Assembly: GCF_001625695.1 (NCBI RefSeq)
Contig: NZ_AUXY01000013.1
Span: 1-64,000, forward strand
Source of the DNA: Pseudoalteromonas luteoviolacea H33-S
Lineage (GTDB): Bacteria > Pseudomonadota > Gammaproteobacteria > Enterobacterales > Alteromonadaceae
Reading direction: 5' to 3'
DNA: 64,000 bases
The notes under the pieces are model-generated. The model worked only from the letters and a program-made list of their open reading frames with translations, ran no database searches and was not told the DNA's origin. Positions 8,260 to 18,600 of this stretch are shown piece after piece; position 1 is the first letter of the stretch; each line of letters opens with the position of its first letter. Position numbers and translations under genes: made by a program.

Positions 8260-9639
8260 ATGGCCAAACCTGATCAACAAGTCGATACACTAAAAGTTCC
8301 ACCGCACTCCATCGAAGCAGAGCAGTCTGTTTTAGGGGGCTTAATGCTTGATAACCAAGCATTTGACCGCGTTGCGGAACTGGTTGTTGCACAAGACTTT
8401 TACACACGCACGCATAAACTGATCTTCGAAGCCATGACTAAACTCGTTGAGCTTGGTCAGCCGATAGATCTGATTACCATTTCTGAGAACTTGGAAAAGA
8501 ACAACCAATTAGACTCGATTGGTGGATTCGCTTATTTGGCTGAAATTGCCAAAAACACGCCAAGTGCCGCCAATATTGATGCTTATGCCAGTATTGTGCG
8601 TGAACGTGCCGTTGTTCGAGAGATGATATCAGTTGCCAATGAAATTGCAGAAGCGGGCTTTAATCCTGAAGGGCGAACAAGTCATGATTTACTGGATTTG
8701 GCTGAAAGTAAAGTTTTCAAAATTGCAGAGCAGCGCAGTAAGAGTACTGAAGGTCCGCAAAATATTCACAGTATTTTGGAAAAGACCATAGACAAAATCG
8801 AAGAGCTTTATCAGTCTCCACAAGATGGTGTAACTGGGGTGAGCTCTGGCTACTCAGACTTAGATCAGATGACCGCGGGTTTACAGCCGTCAGATCTGAT
8901 TATTGTTGCAGCGCGTCCATCGATGGGTAAAACCACATTTGCGATGAACTTAGCTGAGCACGCCGCAATGACGCAGGATAAACCTGTACTAATCTATTCA
9001 CTAGAGATGCCCTCGGAACAGATCATGATGAGGATGTTGGCATCACTTGGCCGTATTAACCAAACTAAGGTGAGAACAGGTCAATTAGATGATGATGATT
9101 GGGCGCGTTTATCGTCTACCATGGGCCTTTTAATGGAAAAAGGGCAGATGTATATTGATGACGCATCGGGTTTGACGCCTACTGATGTGCGTTCTAGAGC
9201 ACGTCGTATCGCCCGAGATCATGGCGGGATCAGTATGATCATGGTGGACTATTTGCAGCTTATGCGTGTACCTAGCTTATCTGATAACCGTACTTTGGAA
9301 ATCGCAGAGATCTCTCGTTCATTAAAAGCATTAGCAAAAGAACTTGAGTGTCCTGTTATTGCCCTTTCTCAGCTTAACCGTACCCTAGAGCAACGAGCAG
9401 ATAAACGCCCAGTTAACTCAGATTTGAGGGAGTCAGGGTCAATCGAGCAGGATGCCGACTTAATCATGTTTATTTATCGTGATGAAGTTTATAACGATGA
9501 CACTCCAGACAAAGGCACTGCTGAAATTATCATAGGTAAACAGCGTAACGGTCCAATTGGTAAGGTTAGGTTAACCTTCCAAGGTCAATACTCTCGTTTT
9601 GATAATTATGCTGGGCCTGCCATGGATGATGAGTATTAA
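8260..9639 (+). CDS. dnaB: replicative DNA helicase DnaB
   Basis: This 459-residue protein has the full length of the family. The N-terminal domain begins KVPPHSIEAEQSVLGGLMLD. The RecA-like helicase domain contains Walker A RPSMGKTTFAM, Walker B SMIMVDYLQLM, ALSQLNRTLEQR, and DLRESGSIEQDADLIMFIYR with the arginine finger region. DnaB forms the hexamer that unwinds DNA at the fork. PriB, which helps reload it, is encoded 7 kb upstream. alr follows 27 bases later, the usual gammaproteobacterial order. No intein is present. Confidence 0.98.
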   Translation: MAKPDQQVDTLKVPPHSIEAEQSVLGGLMLDNQAFDRVAELVVAQDFYTRTHKLIFEAMTKLVELGQPIDLITISENLEKNNQLDSIGGFAYLAEIAKNTPSAANIDAYASIVRERAVVREMISVANEIAEAGFNPEGRTSHDLLDLAESKVFKIAEQRSKSTEGPQNIHSILEKTIDKIEELYQSPQDGVTGVSSGYSDLDQMTAGLQPSDLIIVAARPSMGKTTFAMNLAEHAAMTQDKPVLIYSLEMPSEQIMMRMLASLGRINQTKVRTGQLDDDDWARLSSTMGLLMEKGQMYIDDASGLTPTDVRSRARRIARDHGGISMIMVDYLQLMRVPSLSDNRTLEIAEISRSLKALAKELECPVIALSQLNRTLEQRADKRPVNSDLRESGSIEQDADLIMFIYRDEVYNDDTPDKGTAEIIIGKQRNGPIGKVRLTFQGQYSRFDNYAGPAMDDEY

Positions 9640-9666
9640 GCCCAGAAGTAATGAGGGTTACTGGCA

Positions 9667-10749
9667 ATGCGTTTAGCCACAGCTGAAATAAATATACCTG
9701 CACTGCGTTACAATTTGGCGCGCGTAAAAGAAATTGCGCCTCATTCAAAAGTGATGGCGGTGCTAAAGGCCAATGCTTATGGACATGGTTTAGTTAAAAT
9801 TGCTCAGTGCTTGTCTGATGCAGATGCTTTCGCCGTGGCACGGATCGACGAAGCATTGGCACTGCGTGCTGGCGGCTTAACTAAGCCCATTATTTTACTT
9901 GAAGGCTTCTTCGATCCGAGCGACTTACCCATTCTCCTTGCCAATAACTTTGAGACCGTTGTGCATGATGAGAGCCAGCTAGCTGCAATTGAGCAAAGCG
10001 ATCTGGATATGCCATTGTCAGTTTGGTTGAAAGTTGATACTGGCATGCACCGCTTGGGTGTGGAGCCTGAGCAATTTGACAACTTTTATCGGCGTTTAAA
10101 ACAATGCGACAATGTTAAACCTGCGGTGAATTTAATGACGCATTTTCCGTGTGCAGATGATGTGGGCAATGACTTTACGCAAACGCAGATAAATTTGTTT
10201 GCCTCAATTGTATCTGGGACGAACGAAGCGCTCTGTTTGGCAAATTCTGCTGGGGTAATTGGTTGGCCTGATGCGCATTTTGATTGGGTGAGATCTGGAC
10301 TGATGTTGTACGGTGTATCACCTATGCTAGATAAAGTCGGTACAGATCATGAATTAAAACCCGTCATGCGTCTGAAAACCCGTGTCATTGCGATAAAGCA
10401 TGTTGTTCAGGGCGATCGTGTTGGTTATGGTGGACGATGGCAATGTGCGAAATTGACAACGCTTGCGGTCGTTGCTATGGGTTATGGTGATGGCTATCCT
10501 CGTCACGCAAGGCAAGGAACACCTGTGGTAATAAAAGGTCAACGCTATGGCATCGTTGGCAGCGTATCTATGGACATGATAAGTGTCGATATCGGCAGTA
10601 ATGAAGCGCAGATAGCAGTGGGTGACGAAGTAGAAATGTGGGGGCCAACACTCCCCGTTGAAGAGGTTGCCGTATGTGCGGATACGATCCCATACGAGCT
10701 GCTTTGTAACGTTACACCTCGTGTGAGCTATGAATACTGTGATGAGTGA
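9667..10749 (+). CDS. alr: alanine racemase
   Basis: 360 residues, full family length. MAVLKANAYGHG carries the PLP-binding lysine. VDTGMHRLGV, GYGDGYPRHA and SVSMDMISVDIG (second active-site region, with the conserved MDM before the C-terminal beta domain) are present. The enzyme interconverts L- and D-alanine for peptidoglycan. It sits directly after dnaB. Its stop codon lies within a hairpin shared with the convergent yjbQ gene. Confidence 0.97.
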   Translation: MRLATAEINIPALRYNLARVKEIAPHSKVMAVLKANAYGHGLVKIAQCLSDADAFAVARIDEALALRAGGLTKPIILLEGFFDPSDLPILLANNFETVVHDESQLAAIEQSDLDMPLSVWLKVDTGMHRLGVEPEQFDNFYRRLKQCDNVKPAVNLMTHFPCADDVGNDFTQTQINLFASIVSGTNEALCLANSAGVIGWPDAHFDWVRSGLMLYGVSPMLDKVGTDHELKPVMRLKTRVIAIKHVVQGDRVGYGGRWQCAKLTTLAVVAMGYGDGYPRHARQGTPVVIKGQRYGIVGSVSMDMISVDIGSNEAQIAVGDEVEMWGPTLPVEEVAVCADTIPYELLCNVTPRVSYEYCDE

Positions 10750-10762
10750 GCAGCGCTCACTC
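10744..10762. terminator. hairpin between convergent alr and yjbQ
   Basis: GAGTGAGC (10744-10751) pairs with GCTCACTC (10755-10762) over a three-base loop. It covers the stop codons of both convergent genes. No strong T-run follows on either strand, so it may be a weak bidirectional terminator or a transcript-end stabiliser. Confidence 0.4.
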
Positions 10763-11188
10763 TAGCAATTGACCTTGCAGCGTTGCAACAACGCGCCTCG
10801 GTCCGCCATGATCTCTGTGTTCACCTAAATATATCCCTTGCCAAGTGCCTAAATTAAGCTGCCCTTGATAAATAGGGATAGTCACTTCACATCCGAGTGT
10901 GCTGGACTTTATATGGGCTGGCATATCATCATCACCTTCATAGTCATGACGGTAATAGTGTTGGTTTTGCGGGACAAAATGATTGAAATGACTTTCCATA
11001 TCCATGCGCACAGTTGGGTCCGCATTTTCATTCACCGTAAGGCTAGCTGATGTATGCTGAATAAATAAATGAAGTAAACCAACTTTGTAGTAACCCAGTT
11101 GGGGAATTTGGGGAAGTAATTCGTCATCAATAAGGTGAAAGCCTCGTGCTCGAGGCTTCAGTGTGATCACAGATTGGTGCCAACTCAT
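10757..11188 (-). CDS. yjbQ: YjbQ family (UPF0047) protein
   Basis: 143 residues with [20 protein letters not shown] in the middle and [22 protein letters not shown] near the end, the two signatures of the UPF0047/YjbQ family. Members have weak thiamine-phosphate synthase activity and their true role is unclear. The start overlaps the cheX stop by 4 bases, so the two are probably translated from one message, although no functional link is known. Confidence 0.93.
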   Translation of the reverse strand: MSWHQSVITLKPRARGFHLIDDELLPQIPQLGYYKVGLLHLFIQHTSASLTVNENADPTVRMDMESHFNHFVPQNQHYYRHDYEGDDDMPAHIKSSTLGCEVTIPIYQGQLNLGTWQGIYLGEHRDHGGPRRVVATLQGQLLE

Positions 11189-11652
11189 AGCTTGTCGAAG
11201 CTGACCTCTATATTTGCGTTACCATCTTCTGAGGTGAATGGCATGATAATTTTTGCCCCTTCACATTTATGCGTAATCGTATGCCCAGGTCCAGATACAA
11301 CAAGCGGTGTTGCCATATCAAAGTCATAACCTTTTTCGCCGAGTAAATTTTTAGCGCCACCAGTAACCATGTTGGTTATTTCACCAACCATATCTGTGAC
11401 TTCTTCATTGATTTTTTCCGGTCGTTCACCAAGCATTCTTTCCATGATGGCAAGCGCAAGGCTCTCATCAAATGTAATTGAAAAAGAGCCTTTGGTTTGT
11501 GGGCCAACCATACCAATTAATCCAGATACGTCCCCACGAGCGACTTCATCTTTTTTTATCTTTGGCTTACCAGGCGTCAACTCTGTTTGCGCCATGGTCG
11601 CTAATACATTTATTAGTGAAGATAAAAAAGGGTTGATGAACTCAACATTCAT
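11185..11652 (-). CDS. cheX: CheX-like chemotaxis phosphatase
   Basis: 155 residues beginning [21 protein letters not shown]. The key helix holds [11 protein letters not shown], where Glu and Asn (E-x-x-N) are the residues used by the CheC/CheX/FliY group to remove phosphate from CheY-P. A single E-x-x-N site and this length fit CheX. No other chemotaxis gene is nearby, so it probably acts as a stand-alone regulator of CheY or another receiver. The gene overlaps yjbQ by 4 bases. Confidence 0.88.
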   Translation of the reverse strand: MNVEFINPFLSSLINVLATMAQTELTPGKPKIKKDEVARGDVSGLIGMVGPQTKGSFSITFDESLALAIMERMLGERPEKINEEVTDMVGEITNMVTGGAKNLLGEKGYDFDMATPLVVSGPGHTITHKCEGAKIIMPFTSEDGNANIEVSFDKL

Positions 11653-11727
11653 ATTTTAGGTCCCTTGTTTTATTCGTTATAACAGACATTAGTTTAAGTG
11701 TAGTGGCTTTTTTGTTAGCTGCACTAC

Positions 11728-12162
11728 TTACTCTTGGCACTTTTCACATAGCCCATGGGCTTCGATTGTCTGTGCTTTTACTTTAAAGCCTTTTTCAGCT
11801 GATAAATTATTTAACTCATGAGAGATGGCACCAGAATGTAGCTCTTGAACATGCCCACAACTATCACATATCAGGAGTTGGACAGGGTGGATATGGTCAA
11901 AATGGTGGCACAACATAAATGAGTTTGTGCTCTCGATTTTATGGATGAAACCTAGCTCAGACAAAAAGTCTAATGCGCGATACACTGTAGCAGGTTTGGC
12001 GCTGCTTTCTGTTATTTTTAACTCTTCGAGCAAATCATATGCACCAACACCACCTTGTTTTGTCGCGAGCAAGCGAAACACTTTCTCTCTGATAGGTGTG
12101 AAGCGTGCACCGCGATTGTCGCAGACTTGCTTAGCTTTTGTAACGAGTAGTTCTATATTCAT
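11728..12162 (-). CDS. zur: Fur-family zinc uptake regulator Zur
   Basis: 144 residues: a winged-helix DNA-binding domain (about 1-80, with FTPIREKVFRLL and KPATVYRALDFL) and a metal/dimer domain with HHFDHIHPVQLLICDSCGHV and a C-terminal CEKC. The two CxxC pairs form the structural zinc site. The layout matches Zur better than Fur, which has a richer His cluster. Zur represses zinc import genes when zinc is plentiful. No znuABC gene lies here, so its targets are elsewhere. Confidence 0.87.
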   Translation of the reverse strand: MNIELLVTKAKQVCDNRGARFTPIREKVFRLLATKQGGVGAYDLLEELKITESSAKPATVYRALDFLSELGFIHKIESTNSFMLCHHFDHIHPVQLLICDSCGHVQELHSGAISHELNNLSAEKGFKVKAQTIEAHGLCEKCQE

Positions 12163-12205
12163 ATTCTAAATCCTTACACTACTTCTCAATACTAACATAT
12201 TCAAA

Positions 12206-14686
12206 TTAATAGTCTTGTATCGACAAGGATTTATTCTCAATATTCAAAGGTTGTTGTGCATATTGCGCTAACCACGCTTCAAAATCAATTTTTGACATGG
12301 GTTTACCTAAAAAGTAACCTTGGCCTAAGTCACAACCAAGTGCAGCTAAAGTATCTAATTGTAGTTGGGTTTCTATGCCTTCGGCGATTACTTTTATACC
12401 TAAATTATGGGCCATGGTGATGATGGTTTTGACAAGTTGCTCTACCTGCTCACTTGTGTGCATATCAAAGATAAAGCTCTGGTCTATTTTCACTACGTCA
12501 AATGGGTATAAACGCAAATAGTTTAAAGACGAGTACCCTGTGCCAAAGTCATCCATAGAAACAATAACGCCTAACTGATGAAATTCAAATAGGGCATCTT
12601 TAACCAGTGCATCACCGGTAAGCAGTACGCCTTCAGTGATCTCTAACTCAAGATACTGAGTGTCGATTTTATGCCTGTGGATCAGGGTACTAATGGTATT
12701 GACTAGGTTAGGATCTTTGAATTGTCGTGGAGATAAATTGACGGCAATACGATATGGATGAGGGTATACTGTTTGTAAATGCACAATTTGCATAATCGCT
12801 TGCTCTAGCACAAATTCACCAAGCTCGATGATGTAACCGGTTTGCTCTGCAAGCGGGATAAACTCTGCTGGAGAGATCCAGCCTAATTCTTCATTATGCC
12901 AGCGTAGTAGCGCTTCGGCGCCAACCACAAAGCCATTAGATAAATCATATTGTGGTTGAAAATAGACTGAAAACTCTTCCTTTTCTAGCACGCCACGCAT
13001 TTTATCTTCTAGTTTTAATCGACGATTGAGGTCTTGGCTCATACTCTCCGTAAAAAATGAAAAGGTATTTCTGCCCATTTGTTTTGCGCTATACATGGCT
13101 GAATCAGCTTTTCTTAATAGCTCATTCGGTGAATCTGCATCGTCAGGAAATACTGCAATACCAAGACTTAAAGAGATAGTGAACGCACGTTCATCTATTT
13201 CGAAAGGGGAACGAAATAGTTGTACCAGCTTAGTTGCGATTGCGGTGATATCATGGTGAGTGTGAATATCCCCAAGCAATAATATAAATTCGTCGCCGCC
13301 AAGGCGCGCAACGGTATCGTGTTTTCGCAATGCGCTTTTTAACACGCTTGCCGAGTGAATAAGTACTTTATCTCCTACCTCATGACCCATCGAGTCGTTT
13401 ACTTTTTTAAAGTCATCTAAATCAATAAATCCGACCGCTATGAGTTGGTGGTTGCGTTTAGCTTCGTGGATCATTTGCTGAAGGCGGTCGAGTGCTAAAA
13501 AGCGATTGGGTAGGTTGGTGAGCGTATCGTAAAAAGCATGCTTGAGAATGACTTCTTCTTGGCGCTTCTGATCGGTGATATCTCTGACTGCAATAACTAA
13601 TTTATGTGAATTGGGGATCGCATTTAAGCGCGCTTCAAAATGTTTACTGTTTTTTGTGCTTTCTAGTTTGTAATCAATTTGCGTTAGCTGACCGCTTTGC
13701 TCAATGGTTGATATGGCTTTGATAAAGTGTTTGGCCGCATGCGAAGGGAATATATCTACCAGTTTTTGACCGACAAATTGCACTTCGGGCATGGGGAGAT
13801 TTTCATTATTACTGTAATGGCACTCCAAAATTTTGCCCTGTTTATCAATGATAAAAAAGATATCTGGCAGTGCAGAAAAAATGCCCTCTAGCATGCTATG
13901 TTGTTCAATGGCTGCTTGCTCTGCGTATTTTTGCTGCTTAAAGCCGAGTTCAAGCGCATATGAAGCGCGTGCAATATTGTTTGCTAATAGTTTTAGTTCT
14001 CCTTGTCCATCAATACTGTGCTCTCGGATAAATTTAAAATCCCCCAATTGATTACTGTATTTTACTAAGGCTGAAATAGGGCGGTGAATAAAGCAATAGG
14101 TCACCAGTAATGCTAACAGAGAGACAAATACAATCGCCGAAATGATAAACCAAGCATTGTGATTGTAGTGTTGTAATAGCTGTGCAAACGTATCTGAGAG
14201 ATCATATTGGCTATAGACTAATAGGGATGAATTGGCATCATGATTTTGGGTGTTCGTGAGAGAGACTATTTGCGAGGTCGCTAAAATGTTGGTGCCTTCA
14301 TCAAAATGAGATGACAGCGGTGTGTTTTCTTGAGCGACTTTCACCTTGTCGATAAGTGGAAATAGGGCCTGAGCGTTTAAACCAACATGCTTTTTCTCTG
14401 AGCTATATAAAATATTAAGCGCTTTATCTGTTACCAGCGTAACAGGCGCTGGGATGATAAAAGTAGGTGCGCTTATTTTTGCACGAACAGCATCAGGGCT
14501 ACCATCTTGCACAGCTGATACCATATTCATTGAAAATTGCGTCGCAGTGAAAATTGTCTGCTCAACAATAAAGTCTTTTTTAACGCCAAAACTAAAAATG
14601 ATAAGCACCAATGCAAATATAGCTGCTGAGAGTGTGGAAAGGAGTGTTAACCAAACCTTGAGGTTGATTGAATATGCTTTATCCAT
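12206..14686 (-). CDS. membrane PAS-GGDEF-EAL cyclic-di-GMP enzyme
   Basis: 826 residues from the ATG at 14686, which has AAGGA correctly spaced; an in-frame TTG at 14725 would add 13 residues and is less likely. Order: TM1 (about 8-35), a periplasmic sensor part of about 150 residues, TM2 (about 180-205), a HAMP-like stretch, PAS (about 260-375), GGDEF, and EAL to the end. The GGDEF motif is intact (ARLGGDEFILLL), with an I-site RKHD five residues before it. The EAL domain reads GAEALLRW, and ITEGVLL, MDDFGTGYSSL and AEGIETQLQ are all present. Both synthesis and breakdown of c-di-GMP are possible. The signal sensed is unknown. Confidence 0.93.
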   Translation of the reverse strand: MDKAYSINLKVWLTLLSTLSAAIFALVLIIFSFGVKKDFIVEQTIFTATQFSMNMVSAVQDGSPDAVRAKISAPTFIIPAPVTLVTDKALNILYSSEKKHVGLNAQALFPLIDKVKVAQENTPLSSHFDEGTNILATSQIVSLTNTQNHDANSSLLVYSQYDLSDTFAQLLQHYNHNAWFIISAIVFVSLLALLVTYCFIHRPISALVKYSNQLGDFKFIREHSIDGQGELKLLANNIARASYALELGFKQQKYAEQAAIEQHSMLEGIFSALPDIFFIIDKQGKILECHYSNNENLPMPEVQFVGQKLVDIFPSHAAKHFIKAISTIEQSGQLTQIDYKLESTKNSKHFEARLNAIPNSHKLVIAVRDITDQKRQEEVILKHAFYDTLTNLPNRFLALDRLQQMIHEAKRNHQLIAVGFIDLDDFKKVNDSMGHEVGDKVLIHSASVLKSALRKHDTVARLGGDEFILLLGDIHTHHDITAIATKLVQLFRSPFEIDERAFTISLSLGIAVFPDDADSPNELLRKADSAMYSAKQMGRNTFSFFTESMSQDLNRRLKLEDKMRGVLEKEEFSVYFQPQYDLSNGFVVGAEALLRWHNEELGWISPAEFIPLAEQTGYIIELGEFVLEQAIMQIVHLQTVYPHPYRIAVNLSPRQFKDPNLVNTISTLIHRHKIDTQYLELEITEGVLLTGDALVKDALFEFHQLGVIVSMDDFGTGYSSLNYLRLYPFDVVKIDQSFIFDMHTSEQVEQLVKTIITMAHNLGIKVIAEGIETQLQLDTLAALGCDLGQGYFLGKPMSKIDFEAWLAQYAQQPLNIENKSLSIQDY

Positions 14687-15601
14687 TTTCATTCCTTTAC
14701 TGCCGTTTGCCTGTCTCGGCAGCAAAAACGTCGCTATACATTGTTTAATCCGTTAATGACGATGAGTTGCAATCTGTTAAGGTCATTAAAGTGCTCACTG
14801 TTAACTTAAGCAGTTACCTTTTCAGACTGCGGCTATCCTAGCTTCAGTATAGTTTAATTAAACAGATAGCAATGGCTGATTTAAGTTTAAATATTTGACA
14901 GCGCTGGTATCTATTCATTACTAAGATGAATTTTTTGATGTGTCTATCTATGTCAAATAGTCTTCATGTAGCATTGCTAGGCTAATCACTGATGAGATTT
15001 GAAAATAAAAATGGCCGCTGTTTGATATAACGTAATGTGTTTAATAATAAAGTCTGGAACAACATGCAAAAAGTGCTAACTTGGGCAGCACTGTTCCACA
15101 AAGTTTAAACTTTACCAAAGGTTATATCCTATCCATTTGTTAATTTTTGGTAATTTTGATTTATTTTTTCATTTTGTGTGATAGCATCTTAATGGCAGTA
15201 ATGAATTAATAAAGAATATTCTGATTTTTAGGTAATGGGTATTGTTGTCTAGTTGTCTTGCCTGCATGAGTAGCATTTTCTTTTATTTATAATCCTTTTT
15301 AATCAATGTTTTATTGGTTTTTAGGTAGTGGTAAAAGGTGTAGTCTATTAACTTAATTTGCAGTGTTTAGAAGTTAATTAACCTTCTTTTTTTGCGCGTC
15401 TACAAGCGTATGCATAGCAGTGATAAGCTATATGTCACGCGGTTGTTAGTTCGTTGTAAATTTTAAATTGATTAATTTTTTTCAATTTTGTGGTTAGAGC
15501 TAGGATTGCGGTAACAGCCTTCATTGCATAGAACACAAAGCCTGTCGAGCGGCCAGATCCTAGCACAGAGATCACTTAATCACTCTTTTTGTGGGCATGG
15601 C
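14687..15601. other. long AT-rich intergenic region before the lipopeptide cluster
   Basis: About 0.9 kb without a convincing gene between the divergent GGDEF-EAL gene and the NRPS cluster. It is AT-rich with many T-runs. It should hold the promoter of a 32 kb transcript. A perfect TTGACA lies at 14895-14900, but the -10 downstream is poor. A near-perfect 19-bp palindrome lies at 15369-15387. An A/T-rich leader of this length before such a cluster suggests silencing or multiple regulators, but this is inference. Confidence 0.5.
15369..15387. promoter_or_regulatory. palindrome upstream of the NRPS cluster, possible operator
   Basis: The 19 bases are an inverted repeat around TTAATTAA, perfect except for one position in each arm. 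The core GTTAATTAAC (15373-15382) is perfect. It lies about 230 bases before the first NRPS start. A regulator binding site is possible, but AT-rich palindromes also occur by chance. Confidence 0.3.
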
Positions 15602-18600
15602 ATGAAAACAGACTTAGTGACTGCGCTAGTTACATTAGCGAATACTCGTGGTGGTGACACTGCGTATCAATACTTTTTCTCCGACGACCTTCCTAGTCAA
15701 TCTCTGACTTATCAGCAGCTAGATCAACGGGCTAGACAAATAGCACAGCACCTAAGTGCGCACTTTGAGCAAGGTGATCGCGCGCTTTTGTTATATAACT
15801 CAGGCTTTGCGTTTATCGAAGCGTTTTTTGCGTGCCTGTATGCTGGGATAGTCGCCGTCCCTGTGTATCCGCCAAAAAAGAATCAAAATATTACTCGGTT
15901 ACGAAGCATTATTGAGGACGCAGGCGCAAAAGGTGTGTTGACCTCTGAGAAAGTGAATGAAATCGCACGCCCATTGTTTGAGTCAGAAGCCAGTCTCAAT
16001 GACTTGGCATTGTTTACAACGGATACCTTAACGAGTGACGTTAAGCGTGATTGGCAAGCCATTTCAGTACAGGGCCCAGATTTAGCATTTTTACAATATA
16101 CATCTGGCTCTACTGGGGCACCAAAGGGTGTTATGGTCACCCACGATAATATTATCGATAACGAAGAAATGATGAAGGTGGCCTTTGGTCACAGTAGCCA
16201 AACGCCCATCGTCAGCTGGTTGCCTCACTTTCATGATATGGGGTTAATTTTTGGCATATTGCAGCCAATTTACGTTGGTGCGCCAGCGTGCTTAATGAAT
16301 CCTACCTACTTTTTACAAAAACCACTACGTTGGCTCAAACTACTGACTGAGTTTAAAGGGGTGACATCCAGTGCGCCTAATTTTGCCTACGACTTGTGTG
16401 TTGATACCATCAAAGAAGAAGAATTAGCAGAGCTTGATTTATCCCACTGGCAATCAGCTCTAAATGGTGCTGAGCCTGTTCGCGCCAGCACTCTTAAGCG
16501 TTTTTACGAAAAATTTAAGCAGTGTGGATTACGTAAAGAGAGTTTGTCTCCATGCTACGGCATGGCTGAAACAACACTGTTTGCAACGGGTGGCTCCTTG
16601 CTTAGCGAGCCGATAATTTTGACTCTCGATAATGACAAAATGCTGGATGGTGTGGCTAAAATACAGGAACACATCATCGAAAATGGGAACAATGCTGAGT
16701 CGTCAGCTTATCAAGCTGTGTCTAGTGGCCATACATGGTGTGAGCATGAAGTTGCTATCGTATCGCCAAGCACACTAAAGCGCTGCCAAGAAGGGGAAGT
16801 TGGCGAGATCTGGGTGAAAGGGGCGAGTGTTGCTAAAGGTTACTGGAATAAGCCTGAGCAAACAAAAGCCATTTTCCAAGCGACTATCGCAGGTGAAGAA
16901 AGCGGGCCTTACTTACGTACGGGTGATTTGGGCTTTTTACAGCAGCATGAACTCTTTGTTACAGGGCGTTCTAAAGATGTATTGATTTTCCGCGGTAAAA
17001 ATTATTATCCGCAAGATATTGAACTCACGGTCAGTGAAAGTGATAGTGCACTTGAGAGCAATGGCGGCGCAGCTTTTTATGTGCATGCTGGTAAAGAAGA
17101 CAAATTGGTTGTTGTACAGCAAGTTAAACGCACCGCTATTCGCAAGTTAGATCATAAACAAGTGATAGACAAAATAATCAGTGCCATTGTCGAGCAGCAT
17201 GGCATAGCGCCTTATGATGTGGTTTTGATCAAGCCTGGCCGTTTGTGCAAAACCTCCAGCGGCAAGGTGCAACGCCAAGAAAATAAAGCGCATTATGAAC
17301 AAGGGCGTTTTGAGGTTTTAGCAGCGTATAAATCAGGACAACCAGACAAGCAAACCGCGCCCTTAGCTGCTAAAAATACACAGCTTAAATCAGATCAAGT
17401 TTTATATCGCAGTGCGTGCCAGCTACTACAAACTATCATCGCCATAGAAGTTGGTGTTGAACACACAGAGTTAGATGTGGATGCCTCCTTTTTATCCTTG
17501 GGGGTGGACTCAATGAAGGCTGTGCGCATTTCTGGGGAGTTGATTGAACTACATGGCATCGAGCTTGAGTCGACCATTTTGTATGAGTATCCAAGCATCA
17601 GTGAGCTTGCTCAATATCTTTGTCAATTTGATGAAGTGAAGGCCGCACTGACTCAATCTAGTAAAGACAACCCAAATATAGAATCAAAAAGTAAGCAAGC
17701 GCAATCGCGTGACGAGTCACAAAATAAAGCAGTCTCCAGTGCTGAGAGTCAAGAGACAGATATTGCTGTCATTGGCATGGCCTGCCGATACCCAGGAGCC
17801 AATAACCTAGATGAATTATGGCAGTTGTTAAGCACTGAACAGGAGGCCATTAGCACCCCAAGTGAGCACCGCCAGCAATTGTGTGAAGAGGTGAATGCAC
17901 AGCGTTTAGGCGGGTATCTAGATGACATTGCTGAATTTGACCACACGGTTTTTGGTATTTCACCAAGTGAGGCAAAACACATTGATCCTCAGCAGCGCAT
18001 ACTGTTGGAAAATACGTTTCATGCAATTCAATCAGCAGGGTATATGCCAGCGCAATTGGCTGGCTTAAAGGTAGGGGTGTATGTTGGTATTTCACAAAGT
18101 GACTACTTTTCCCTGTCACAGCAAGTGCAAAAAAGTACCGCCTATCTCGGTACGGGTAATGCGCTGAGTATCGCAGCAAATCGACTATCGTATTTTTACA
18201 ACTTTACCGGCCCTAGCCTTGCGATTGATACGGCATGTTCCTCGTCGCTGGTGGCACTGCATCATGCTGCACAGGCAATGAGAAGCGGCGATATACCTCA
18301 GGCGTTGGTGGCGGGTGTTAACCTGATTTTGAGCGATGATGTATCGCAAGCATGCGATAACGCGCAGATGCTGGCAGCCGATGGGCGATGCAAGACGTTT
18401 TCTGACAGTGCCAATGGGTATGTACGCAGCGAAGGCGTTGGTTCTATTTTACTAAAGCCTTTATCGCAAGCCATCGAAGACAATGACCCGATTTATGGCG
18501 TGATCAAAGGGAGTGCAGTTAATCAAGACGGGCGCAGTAATGGGATCACCGCGCCCAATGGCCGTGCACAGCAGCAAGTGATCCAATCTGCACTTGCGCA

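Noticed and set aside
10865..11050. Plus-strand open frames opposite yjbQ, cheX and the GGDEF-EAL gene
   Set aside because: They are shadows of well-supported minus-strand genes and have no family signature.
15524..15601. TTG start giving 26 extra residues for the first NRPS
   Set aside because: The extra residues have no FAAL-like content, and the ATG at 15602 begins exactly where the FAAL domain normally starts. The ribosome sites for both are weak, so it remains possible.
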